DNA of 31,304 bases from JBGCEZ01 sp045106735 (GTDB lineage Bacteria > Planctomycetota > Phycisphaerae > Phycisphaerales > SM1A02). The notes under the pieces are model-generated. The model did no database searches. It saw nothing but the letters and a program-made list of their open reading frames with translations, and was not told the origin of the DNA. A program made the translations under genes and the position numbers. Positions 8,939-15,877 of the stretch are shown here, one piece after another. The stretch is taken from positions 1-31,304 of the forward strand of contig JBGCEZ010000097.1 in the NCBI GenBank assembly GCA_045106735.1, in the 5' to 3' direction. Numbering within the stretch: the first letter of the stretch is position 1; every line of letters begins with the position of its first letter.

Positions 8939-9433
8939 TCAAAGCCTCGCACGAATCTTCCGAATCGCCCAGCCCACCACCGGCACGTGGATGAAGAGTC
9001 CCTCGGCGGAGTCCCAGTAGTCCTGGTGCAGCAGGATCCGTCCGTCGGCCCCGAACCGCAGATGGGTCATGCCGATGGTCCAGTTCTCGGTGCCGCTCTT
9101 GAACTTCTTGAAGTCGATCATCATCCGCCAGCGGACGTACACGTCCGGCCCGCCGCCGCTGATGTCCTCGACCTGAACGGTGCAGCGATTGCAGGCTTCG
9201 GCGCTCTCGACGAGGTAATGGGCGAGGGCCTCGGAGCCGCGGACGGTCTTGAGGGTGTCGTCGAACCAGCAATCGTCGGCGTAGGTTTCGGGGATCTTCG
9301 TGCGCATCGCGTCCGGCGTGAAGGACGCGAAGAACGCGCCAAACCGCTGGCCGGCGGCGTGCAGGGCATCGCTGCCCGGGTCAAAGTGCTCGGCGCGGGC
9401 GGCGGTGGCGGACAGGGCTTCGGCGTAGTTCAC
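8939..9433 (-). CDS. NTF2-like (SnoaL-type) protein
   Basis: A 164-residue protein with the cone-shaped NTF2/SnoaL fold pattern: an N-terminal helix (Gln-Arg-Phe-Gly-Ala-Phe-Phe), the Tyr-Ala-Asp-Asp-Cys-Trp-Phe-Asp-Asp-Thr segment typical of the pocket entrance, a central Arg-Gly-x-Glu-Ala-Leu, and beta strands ending in Leu-His-Gln-Asp-Tyr-Trp-Asp. Members bind or convert small hydrophobic molecules; no substrate can be named. The start is a GTG with GGAG about 10 bases upstream. There is no signal peptide, so it is cytoplasmic. It lies 104 bases upstream of the sigma gene in the same direction, but the internal sigma promoter suggests it need not share regulation. Confidence 0.8.
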   Translation of the reverse strand: MNYAEALSATAARAEHFDPGSDALHAAGQRFGAFFASFTPDAMRTKIPETYADDCWFDDTLKTVRGSEALAHYLVESAEACNRCTVQVEDISGGGPDVYVRWRMMIDFKKFKSGTENWTIGMTHLRFGADGRILLHQDYWDSAEGLFIHVPVVGWAIRKIRARL

Positions 9434-9492
9434 GACGTGGGTCTCCGGGCGGGGGCGGACGGACGATAGCCCCGCCGCGGCGCCCGAGACGT

Positions 9493-10149
9493 TCAGGCGG
9501 CCGAGCGTTCGGCCCGGCGTTCGTCGTACGCCGACTTGGCTTCCGGATCGCGCAGCGTGTCGTAGGCCTGCTTGGCGAGTTGGAACCGGGCCGCGGCGTC
9601 GTCCGCCTTGTTCACATCGGGATGCAGGGTTCGGGCCAGGCCACGGAAGGCGGCCCGGATCGTCGTGGCATCGGACTGCGGGCCGACGCTCAAGATCGCG
9701 TAGTAGTCCGGTTCCTCGATCGTCGCTTTGCGGCCGATCGCGTGGTTGGGCTCCTGGCCCGGCTTTCCGGCGTCCGAGTCGACGCGGTCATCGGGCTCCC
9801 CTCCGAAGCCCGATTGCGCGCCCGCCGCCTTCAAGAAGCCGTACAGGGCCAGGTTCTCGACCGCTCGCTGCCGAGCCCGGTCGATGTCCACGAACTCGAA
9901 GCCCATCTCCCAGGCTCGCAGCCCTTTTCGCCGCATCCAGACGGCCCGAACGGGCAGTTTCAGCGTTCCTTCGGGGGCGGGAAGGCCGGCGGTTCCGGTT
10001 TCGCCAGGCTTCAGCGGCGGCTTTCCGCGTCCCGCGATCCGCATGCCGTGACGCGACAGATCGATCACGTCACCGAGGCTCGAGTCCTGCGAGCTGGTGG
10101 CGTGCCGCTGGCTTCGGCGCCGGGGATCGGATTGACCGTGGGATTGCAC
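9493..10149 (-). CDS. PilZ domain fused to a C-terminal J domain
   Basis: A 218-residue cytoplasmic fusion. Residues about 8-105 are a PilZ domain with both cyclic-di-GMP contact motifs: Arg-x-x-x-Arg (11-15) and Asp-x-Ser-x-x-Gly (30-35), followed by the beta-barrel segment with Gly-Phe-Glu-Phe. A polar linker (110-145) leads to a DnaJ-type J domain (about 147-212) that begins Asp-Tyr-Tyr-Ala-Ile-Leu, contains the essential His-Pro-Asp (176-178) and ends Ala-Tyr-Asp-Glu-Arg-Arg. The J domain should stimulate a DnaK-type ATPase, and the PilZ part may make this depend on cyclic-di-GMP (inference). It starts at a GTG; an in-frame stop lies upstream and no SD is visible. It is flanked by the NTF2-like gene and the CNNM gene, both in the same direction. 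Confidence 0.88.
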   Translation of the reverse strand: MQSHGQSDPRRRSQRHATSSQDSSLGDVIDLSRHGMRIAGRGKPPLKPGETGTAGLPAPEGTLKLPVRAVWMRRKGLRAWEMGFEFVDIDRARQRAVENLALYGFLKAAGAQSGFGGEPDDRVDSDAGKPGQEPNHAIGRKATIEEPDYYAILSVGPQSDATTIRAAFRGLARTLHPDVNKADDAAARFQLAKQAYDTLRDPEAKSAYDERRAERSAA

Positions 10150-10283
10150 ACGGAAGCATCGACTGTCCAGGCCGGCAGGGGCAGGGTCGCCGGCGCCTCA
10201 GCCAGGGATCCGGCGCGGTCGTGCGGACTGGCGCAACAACGGGGACCCGGAACCCGGCGGACGAGGTCCGATACGGCCGAGAT

Positions 10284-11555
10284 TCAGCGAGGTCCGAGCT
10301 TCTCGGCCGCGGCCTGGGCTTCTCGGGCGTCCCGCTGGCGTCGCATCAGTTCCATGCGTTGCCGGGCCAGGCTCCGCATATCGGCCACGTCGTCCGTCTC
10401 GTCGACGATCTCGATGCCGAGCAAGGATTCGACCGCGTCCTCGAGCGTGATGCATCCGGCGGTGCCGCCAAATTCGTCGACCACGAGCATGATGTGGACC
10501 CGGCGGGCGGTGAACTGCTCGAACGCCTGCGTCACGGTGGCCACCGAAGGAATCACTTTGATGGGCTTGATGAACGCCGAGAGTGGTCGGTCGCCCCGGC
10601 CTTCCCAGCGGGCGGTGTACAGATCGTGCCGCAGCACCATGCCCTCGATCTCGTCCGGGTTCTCGCGGTGGACCAGGATGCGGCTGAACGGAATCGGGTC
10701 GTGGGCGGCGAGGGCCTGCTCGACGGTCATCGTCTGGTCGAGCATGAAGACGACGGGGCGCGGGGTCATGATGTCGGACACGCGAATGACGTCAAGCTTG
10801 AGCAGGTTGCCGATGACCCGCGACTCGCCCTCGCCCAGGACGCCAGCCGTTTGTCCCATCTCGGCCACGCTGGCGATTTCACCGCGGGTGATCGAGACGT
10901 CGGCCCCGGAACTCAGGAAGCGGCTGATCAGTTCGAGGGTGCGCACCAGCGGGTAGGTCAGCACGGTGATGATGCGAACCGTCGCCACCATGAATGGGGC
11001 GAGGCGTTTCGCGTGCACCGCGCCGAGCGTCTTGGGGATGATCTCGCTGCATACGAGGATCATCAGCGTGACGACGATCGAGCCAGCCGCGACCGCGGCG
11101 TTGCCGAAGATCTGCTGGATCATCGCCCCGACGCCGGTCGCGCCGATGGTGTTGGCGATGGTGTTGAGCGTGAGGATCGCGGCCAGCGGCCGGTCCACGT
11201 TCTCCTTCATCGCGTCCAGATGCCGGCCGCTTTCGCGGCCTTGCTCGGTGAGCACCTGGGCGTAGCTGCGCGGGATGGAGAGGAAGCTCGCTTCGAGCAA
11301 CGAGCACAGGAAGCTCGTGCAGAGGGCGAGCGCCAGGTAGAAGACGAGCAGCGCCCAGGGGTTGGTCTCGGACGCGGCGGTGATCGCTTCGCCGGCGGCG
11401 ATGGCGAGCTCCGGGGTCGCATCGCCGGCCGGGGCGATGGCCGGGGGAATGGGAGGCGCGGCGAGCACCGTGTATGGTGCAGCGACGATGCATACGCCGG
11501 CAAAGATGATGAGGCCGACGGCCAGATGGGCACGTCGCGAAGGGCGGAGCGTCAT
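10284..11555 (-). CDS. CNNM (DUF21)/CBS-pair membrane protein, HlyC/CorC-like
   Basis: A 423-residue inner-membrane protein. A hydrophobic N-terminal segment (10-32) is followed by the DUF21/CNNM transmembrane domain (about 65-215), with helices near 68-88, 123-148, 158-180 and 190-212 and the conserved Glu-Ile-Ile-Pro-Lys-Thr (171-176). A CBS pair (about 255-375) contains Asp-Ile-Met-Thr-Pro-Arg and Asp-Glu-Phe-Gly-Gly-Thr-Ala-Gly. Such proteins are linked to Mg2+ or Co2+ transport and bind adenine nucleotides through the CBS pair. The C-terminal CorC_HlyC domain seems absent: the protein ends in a charged helix about 45 residues after the CBS pair. The ATG at 11555 was chosen because the frame farther upstream runs antisense through the YigZ gene. 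A TAGAGT box ends 7 bases before the ATG. Confidence 0.88.
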   Translation of the reverse strand: MTLRPSRRAHLAVGLIIFAGVCIVAAPYTVLAAPPIPPAIAPAGDATPELAIAAGEAITAASETNPWALLVFYLALALCTSFLCSLLEASFLSIPRSYAQVLTEQGRESGRHLDAMKENVDRPLAAILTLNTIANTIGATGVGAMIQQIFGNAAVAAGSIVVTLMILVCSEIIPKTLGAVHAKRLAPFMVATVRIITVLTYPLVRTLELISRFLSSGADVSITRGEIASVAEMGQTAGVLGEGESRVIGNLLKLDVIRVSDIMTPRPVVFMLDQTMTVEQALAAHDPIPFSRILVHRENPDEIEGMVLRHDLYTARWEGRGDRPLSAFIKPIKVIPSVATVTQAFEQFTARRVHIMLVVDEFGGTAGCITLEDAVESLLGIEIVDETDDVADMRSLARQRMELMRRQRDAREAQAAAEKLGPR

Positions 11556-11616
11556 GCTGCGAACTCTATCAGCCGGCGCGGTGGCCAGCCGGACCGGGGG
11601 TGTGGTCGCGGGGCAT

Positions 11617-11664
11617 GCCACGGGTCTGGCCGCGGGTCTGGCCACGAGTCTGGCCGACGGCTCG
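11617..11664. repeat. 12-bp tandem repeat in the divergent intergenic region
   Basis: Four 12-base units (GCCACGGGTCTG and variants) occupy 11617-11664 in the 123-bp gap between the divergent CNNM and YigZ genes. Here the repeat is noncoding, which argues against selection on a peptide as the cause of the periodicity. Confidence 0.8.
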
Positions 11665-11678
11665 GCCGGGGCGGCATC

Positions 11679-12302
11679 ATGACATCGCTTCGCCGGCCGG
11701 CCGGGCCGTTCACGCACGAGATCGACCGGGTCAAGGGGTCGCGGTTCATCGCCGACGTCGGGCCCGCGGCCAGTGAGGCCGACGCCGCCGCGTTCCTGGC
11801 CACGATTCGCGAGCGCGAGCCGTCGGCCACGCATCACTGCCATGCCTGGCGCATCACGCCCGATCGGGTCCGGGCCAACGACGACGGCGAACCGGGCGGC
11901 ACGGCGGGGGCCCCGATTCTGCGGCAACTTGAATCGGCTGATCTGATCAATGCGGTCGTGGTCGTGACGCGGTACTACGGCGGGACGAACCTTGGCACCG
12001 GCGGGCTGATCCGGGCGTACGGGGCGGCGGCCCGAGCCGGGGTGCTCGCGGCGCCGGTGGTGGAAACGGTGCTGCGGACCGTCGTGTCGGTCAAGCACGC
12101 CTATCCCGACTCCGCCGGTCTGGCCACGGTGCTCGCGGCGCACGATGCGGTGGTGGAAACGTCGGACTACGGCGTGGACGTGCAGCTTTCGGTGAGCGTG
12201 CCGCAAGATGATGCGGCGGCGTTTCGCGATGCGGTCATCGATGCCACGGCCGGACGGGCCCGCGTGGTCATCGAAGCCGACGCCATGGAGAAGCCGGCGT
12301 GA
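11679..12302 (+). CDS. YigZ/IMPACT family protein
   Basis: A 207-residue cytoplasmic protein with the UPF0029/IMPACT N-terminal domain (about 10-120). Diagnostic segments are Asp-Asp-Gly-Glu-Pro-Gly-Gly-Thr-Ala-Gly near residue 68 and Val-Thr-Arg-Tyr-Tyr-Gly-Gly-Thr-Asn-Leu-Gly-Thr-Gly-Gly-Leu near residue 95. The C-terminal ferredoxin-like half (about 130-200) matches the DUF1949 position. Eukaryotic IMPACT regulates Gcn2; the bacterial role is not settled. The frame is open much farther upstream, but that part is antisense to the CNNM gene, so the ATG at 11679 is used. Its stop overlaps the GTG of the next gene (GTGA), so the two are translationally coupled. Confidence 0.9.
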   Translation: MTSLRRPAGPFTHEIDRVKGSRFIADVGPAASEADAAAFLATIREREPSATHHCHAWRITPDRVRANDDGEPGGTAGAPILRQLESADLINAVVVVTRYYGGTNLGTGGLIRAYGAAARAGVLAAPVVETVLRTVVSVKHAYPDSAGLATVLAAHDAVVETSDYGVDVQLSVSVPQDDAAAFRDAVIDATAGRARVVIEADAMEKPA

Positions 12303-13057
12303 TCGGGCCCATTCGGCGAGACGGTTCCGGGCGCGCGCGCCTGGTCACCATCGGGCGGCGGCTCAGTGATGCGGTCGATGGCCTGGACTTTGGCGCGCCG
12401 TCGGCGTGCGTCTACAACCCGCTGGTGCACGCCCGGGGGCCGGCCGAGCAGTACCTCAAGCGATTCGGGCGCGGCCGGCGCGACGTGATCTTCGTCGGCA
12501 TGAATCCTGGCCCGTACGGCATGGCCCAGACCGGCGTGCCGTTCGGCGAAGTCGCGAGCGTGCGAGAGTTCCTGGGGATCGAGGGTCGGGTGGATCGTCC
12601 GGCGAACGAACATCCCAAGCGGCCGATCGACGGATTCGCGTGTCCGCGAAGCGAAGTGAGCGGTCGCCGGCTGTGGAGCTGGGTAGCCGATCGCTGGGGC
12701 AGTGCCGACGCGTTCTTCGCCCGGGCATTCGTGTGGAATTTCTGCCCCTTGGTGTTCATGGAAGCGTCGGGTCGCAACGTCACGCCCGACAAGCTGGCCG
12801 CGGCCGAGCGTGGCCCGCTGTTCGATGCGTGCGACGATGCCCTGTCCGCGGTCATGGAAACCATGCGCCCGACGCACATGATCGGCGTCGGCGGCTTCGC
12901 CCTCAAGCGAATCGAAGCGGTGCTGGCCAGTCGCCCGCCGCGCGGCATGGGCCGGCCGGCGACGGGGACGATCTTGCATCCGTCGCCCGCGAGTCCCGCG
13001 GCCAATCGCGGATGGGCGCCGCAGGTGGACGTGCAGGCAGACGCGCTGGGGATCTGA
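12299..13057 (+). CDS. smug1: SMUG1-type uracil-DNA glycosylase
   Basis: A 252-residue protein of uracil-DNA glycosylase family 3. It removes uracil and oxidised pyrimidines such as hydroxymethyluracil from DNA. The catalytic motif Gly-Met-Asn-Pro-Gly-Pro-Tyr-Gly-Met-Ala-Gln-Thr-Gly-Val-Pro-Phe-Gly-Glu (67-84) nearly matches animal SMUG1. Val-Trp-Asn-Phe-Cys-Pro-Leu (145-151) and the DNA-intercalating loop His-Pro-Ser-Pro-Ala-Ser-Pro-Ala-Ala-Asn (227-236) are also present. Length is close to the family norm. It starts at a GTG overlapping the YigZ stop. Related bacterial SMUG1 enzymes are known, but the bacterial norm is UNG (family 1). Confidence 0.93.
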   Translation: MIGPIRRDGSGRARLVTIGRRLSDAVDGLDFGAPSACVYNPLVHARGPAEQYLKRFGRGRRDVIFVGMNPGPYGMAQTGVPFGEVASVREFLGIEGRVDRPANEHPKRPIDGFACPRSEVSGRRLWSWVADRWGSADAFFARAFVWNFCPLVFMEASGRNVTPDKLAAAERGPLFDACDDALSAVMETMRPTHMIGVGGFALKRIEAVLASRPPRGMGRPATGTILHPSPASPAANRGWAPQVDVQADALGI

Positions 13058-13140
13058 GGCAGTCGCCGATGAGGTGGGCGTGGGTGGCCGAGGGGCCGAC
13101 TCTTCGATGCTCGGGCGACGCAGGCGGTGTGGCGATGGGG

Positions 13141-13172
13141 CCACGCGGCCACGCGGCCAGGCGGCCGCTCGC
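13141..13172. repeat. 8-bp tandem repeat downstream of the SMUG1 gene
   Basis: Four 8-base units, the first two identical (CCACGCGG) and the others variants, lie in the gap between the SMUG1 gene and the macro-domain remnant. No gene is seen in this gap. Confidence 0.6.
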
Positions 13173-13219
13173 GCGACGGGGCGCCGGCATGACGTCTCGA
13201 CTTCACGGACTGCGTGAAG

Positions 13220-13423
13220 TCACCCAGCGAACAGCACGAGCGTATGGTCGAGGCCCTGAAACGCTTCGTCCAGGATGCCCGAAATCGTCTTCCAGTCTCC
13301 GCCGGCCAGACCTGCTCCGATCTTGGGGTATCCGATGCGGGCGTCCGGATACCGCCTGGCGATGGTCTCGGCGGCCGTCCGAATCGCCGCGTCATCCGCG
13401 AGCGGCGTTCGGCCACGCCCCAC
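13220..13423 (-). pseudogene. Truncated macro-domain gene, C-terminal part only
   Basis: The last 60 residues of this frame match the C-terminal half of macro-domain (ADP-ribose-binding) proteins of the Ile-Gly-Tyr-Pro-Lys-Ile-Gly-Ala-Gly-Leu-Ala-Gly-Gly-Asp-Trp type, followed by Ile-Ser-x-Ile-Leu-Asp-Glu and Asp-His-Thr-Leu-Val. The N-terminal half with the nucleotide-binding Asn loop is missing: the preceding DNA encodes the end of the ABC exporter, whose stop is only 32 bases away. A GTG at 13423 preceded by GGAGG could still allow a 67-residue product, but it would lack half of the fold. I read it as a remnant left by a deletion or insertion joining it to the ABC gene. Its left end lies about 160 bases downstream of the SMUG1 gene, in the opposite orientation. 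Confidence 0.65.
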
Positions 13424-13455
13424 GCCTTTTGCCCTCCGCCCCGTGCTGCGACCGC

Positions 13456-15435
13456 TCACGCGATCTCGATCCCCATCGTCTGCAGCGAGACCATCCGCTC
13501 GTACCGCCCGCCGAGCTGCATGAGTTCGTCGTGGGTGCCGCGTTCCACGATTCGGCCGTCGTCCAGCACCACGATCAGGTCCGCGCCGACGACCGTCGAG
13601 AGGCGGTGGGCGATCACCATGCACGTGCGGCCCTGCATGAGTTCGTCGAGGCTTGACTGGATCGCCCGCTCGGTTTCGGTGTCGAGGCTGCTGGTGGCTT
13701 CGTCGAGTAGCAGGATCACCGGGTCGGCCAGGATCGCGCGGGCGATGGCCAGGCGTTGCCGCTGGCCGCCGGAGAGCTTCACGCCGCGCTCGCCGACGAC
13801 GGTGTCGAGGCCATGCTCCAGGCGATCGACGAACTCGCGGACGTGGGCTCGGTCCACGGCGGCGTGCACGTCGTCCGCGCTGGCTCCACGCCGGCCGTAG
13901 GCGATGTTCTCGCCGATCGTGCCGTCAAAGAGGAAGACGTCCTGTTCCACCATGCCCAGCAGGCGCCGGTAGCTCTCGACGTCGATTTCTTGGAGGTCGC
14001 GGCCGTCGACCGTGATGCGCCCGGACGTCGGGTCAAAGAACCGCGCGACGAGGTTGACCAACGTGCTCTTGCCCGCGCCGCTCGCCCCGACGATGGCCAC
14101 GGTCGCGCCGGCCGGAATGTCGAGGCTGATGTCGTCGAGCACCGGGGTGTCGGTGCCGGGGTAGGTGAACGTGACGTCGTCGAGCCGCACGTGCCCGGCG
14201 GCTGCGGCCGGCTGGATTCCGGGTTGGCGGCCGAGGGCCTCGAACTCCACCGGTTCGTCCAGCAGATCCAGGACGCGGTCGAGGGCCGCGAGGTTGTTCT
14301 GGAAACTGGTCGCACTGCTGGCGAGCATGGCCAGCGGTTCGAGCAGCATGGCCAGATAGAAGAGGAACATGACCAGGTCGCCCACGCTCAGGGCGTCGCC
14401 CGGGGCCATGGTGCCGGCCGTGACCGCCGCCGCATCGGTGATGATGCGCGAGCCGCCGTACCAGAGCAGGATGGCCGACGCGAGCGGCACGAGCACGCTC
14501 CAAGCAATGTCCACCGATCGCGACCACCACCAGGCCATGAGCTCCTGGCGGATCATCATGTGGTTGTTGCGGATGAAGCGGCTGGTCTCGGCGCGTTGGC
14601 GGCCGAAGCTCCGGACCACCCGCATGCCGCCGAAGCTCTCGGTGGCGTGGCCGTCCATGTCTTGCCGGGCCGCGCGGATGTCGCGCCAGAGCGGGCGGAT
14701 CCGGCTGATCCACGTGCGGTGGGTCAGGTACACCGTCGGCACGACCAGCAGCGAACCGAGCAGCAGGCGCCAGTCGATGAACGCCAGGATCGCGAACGTG
14801 GCCACAAGTTGGATGATCGCGCGAAACGGGTTGTAGATCAGCGAGAACAGAAGCTCGCCAATGCCGCCCGCGTCCTCGCGCAGCACGCTGGCCACGCCGC
14901 CGCTCTTGAGCTCTTGGATGCGGTGGAGGGGGAGGCGGACCGCGTGCGAGAAGACGCGGTGGCGGACCTCGGACTGGATCTGCTTGGTGTTCCGCGTGTT
15001 CAGCCATCGGCCGCTCATCCCGGCGGTGACCGAAATGATGGCCACGATCACCAGGGCGACGCCGGTCAGGGCGAGCAGCGTCTTGGGATTGGTCGAGAAC
15101 CCGAGGGTCTCGGTCAGCGATTGGATCCAGCCCGGGACCGGCTTGTCACCGAGCAGCGTGTCCAGCACGAACCCGGTGGCCGCCGGCGGCAGCAGCTTGA
15201 GGCCGGTGGCGATGACCACGGTGCCCAGACTGATGAAGATGCCGGTGCGGTGCGGGCGGGTGAACCGCCAGAACTCGCCGAAGAGGTTGAGCGCGGAGCG
15301 GGCGCGCTTGCCTTCCTTCGACCGCTTGGCCCGGTGGGCAGCGGCGGAGTTTCGGCTTCCTTCGGTGTTGTGGTTCCGAAGATCTTCGCGGTAGCGGGCG
15401 AAGCGGCGACGACTGGTAGGGGGGCGGAATGACAT
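13456..15435 (-). CDS. MsbA-like ABC exporter (permease-ATPase fusion)
   Basis: A half-transporter of about 659 residues acting as a dimer in the inner membrane. After a basic N-terminal tail, the six-helix exporter domain spans about 60-385. The ATPase domain (about 415-650) has Walker A Gly-Ala-Ser-Gly-Ala-Gly-Lys-Ser-Thr (450-458), Q-loop Val-Glu-Gln-Asp, signature Leu-Ser-Gly-Gly-Gln (554-558), Walker B Ile-Leu-Leu-Leu-Asp-Glu-Ala (574-580) and the switch His in Ile-Ala-His-Arg. All catalytic residues are present. Substrate may be lipid, drug or peptide; the sequence does not decide. I prefer the ATG at 15435 over an in-frame GTG at 15456, because a TACAGT box lies between them, 9 bases before the ATG. 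The macro-domain remnant follows directly. Confidence 0.92.
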   Translation of the reverse strand: MSFRPPTSRRRFARYREDLRNHNTEGSRNSAAAHRAKRSKEGKRARSALNLFGEFWRFTRPHRTGIFISLGTVVIATGLKLLPPAATGFVLDTLLGDKPVPGWIQSLTETLGFSTNPKTLLALTGVALVIVAIISVTAGMSGRWLNTRNTKQIQSEVRHRVFSHAVRLPLHRIQELKSGGVASVLREDAGGIGELLFSLIYNPFRAIIQLVATFAILAFIDWRLLLGSLLVVPTVYLTHRTWISRIRPLWRDIRAARQDMDGHATESFGGMRVVRSFGRQRAETSRFIRNNHMMIRQELMAWWWSRSVDIAWSVLVPLASAILLWYGGSRIITDAAAVTAGTMAPGDALSVGDLVMFLFYLAMLLEPLAMLASSATSFQNNLAALDRVLDLLDEPVEFEALGRQPGIQPAAAAGHVRLDDVTFTYPGTDTPVLDDISLDIPAGATVAIVGASGAGKSTLVNLVARFFDPTSGRITVDGRDLQEIDVESYRRLLGMVEQDVFLFDGTIGENIAYGRRGASADDVHAAVDRAHVREFVDRLEHGLDTVVGERGVKLSGGQRQRLAIARAILADPVILLLDEATSSLDTETERAIQSSLDELMQGRTCMVIAHRLSTVVGADLIVVLDDGRIVERGTHDELMQLGGRYERMVSLQTMGIEIA

Positions 15436-15877
15436 GCAGCAGGGACTGTAGCGCACTCAGCCGGGCGGTGTGGATCGGAGGTGCCGCCGGGCCGCCGAGG
15501 GCTCGTGGGTGGGCGGCGGGACAAAAATCTTGGTTCGCGCGGTGGGAGGGCGATCGGGCGATGGATGTGGCGGATGGCCAGCCGTGGCGCCGTGATCGGG
15601 GCGGTTGGCGGTCCGATCGATCCATCGGCCCGGCCGGGACTTGCGAGCGCGGGCGTCGCTCAATTCGTCCAGATCGTTCGCGGGCGTGGCGGTACGGCGA
15701 CGCGCGGCACTCTGCCGGGCATCGCCCCGCCATGCGTCACCGATTCGTGGGTGGGCCATGGCCAAGGCCCGGATCGCCCGATAGTTTTCCGGCATCTGCG
15801 GGACAGCGGCGCGATTCAGCGTCGTCCCCGGCGACGCGGACCCTCCTCCCACGCGCCGCCCGTAGAGGAACACCAAC
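15436..15877. other. Divergent intergenic region without a recognised gene
   Basis: 442 bases separate the leftward ABC exporter and the rightward G8 gene. Apart from the near-ATG TACAGT box of the ABC gene and a GAGG site before the ATG at 15878, I see no promoter, RNA gene or convincing small gene. The open frames here have no coding character. Confidence 0.6.

Noticed and set aside
8835..9272. N-terminal extension of the sigma factor by 146 codons.
   Set aside because: It overlaps the NTF2-like gene in another frame, and the promoter plus SD at 8834-8884 place the start at the GTG at 8834.
10221..11678. N-terminal extension of the YigZ frame by 486 codons.
   Set aside because: It lies entirely antisense to or upstream of the CNNM gene; the YigZ domain starts just after 11679.
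13756..15432. A 558-codon plus-strand open frame opposite the ABC exporter.
   Set aside because: Antisense shadow; the minus strand encodes all ABC motifs in order.
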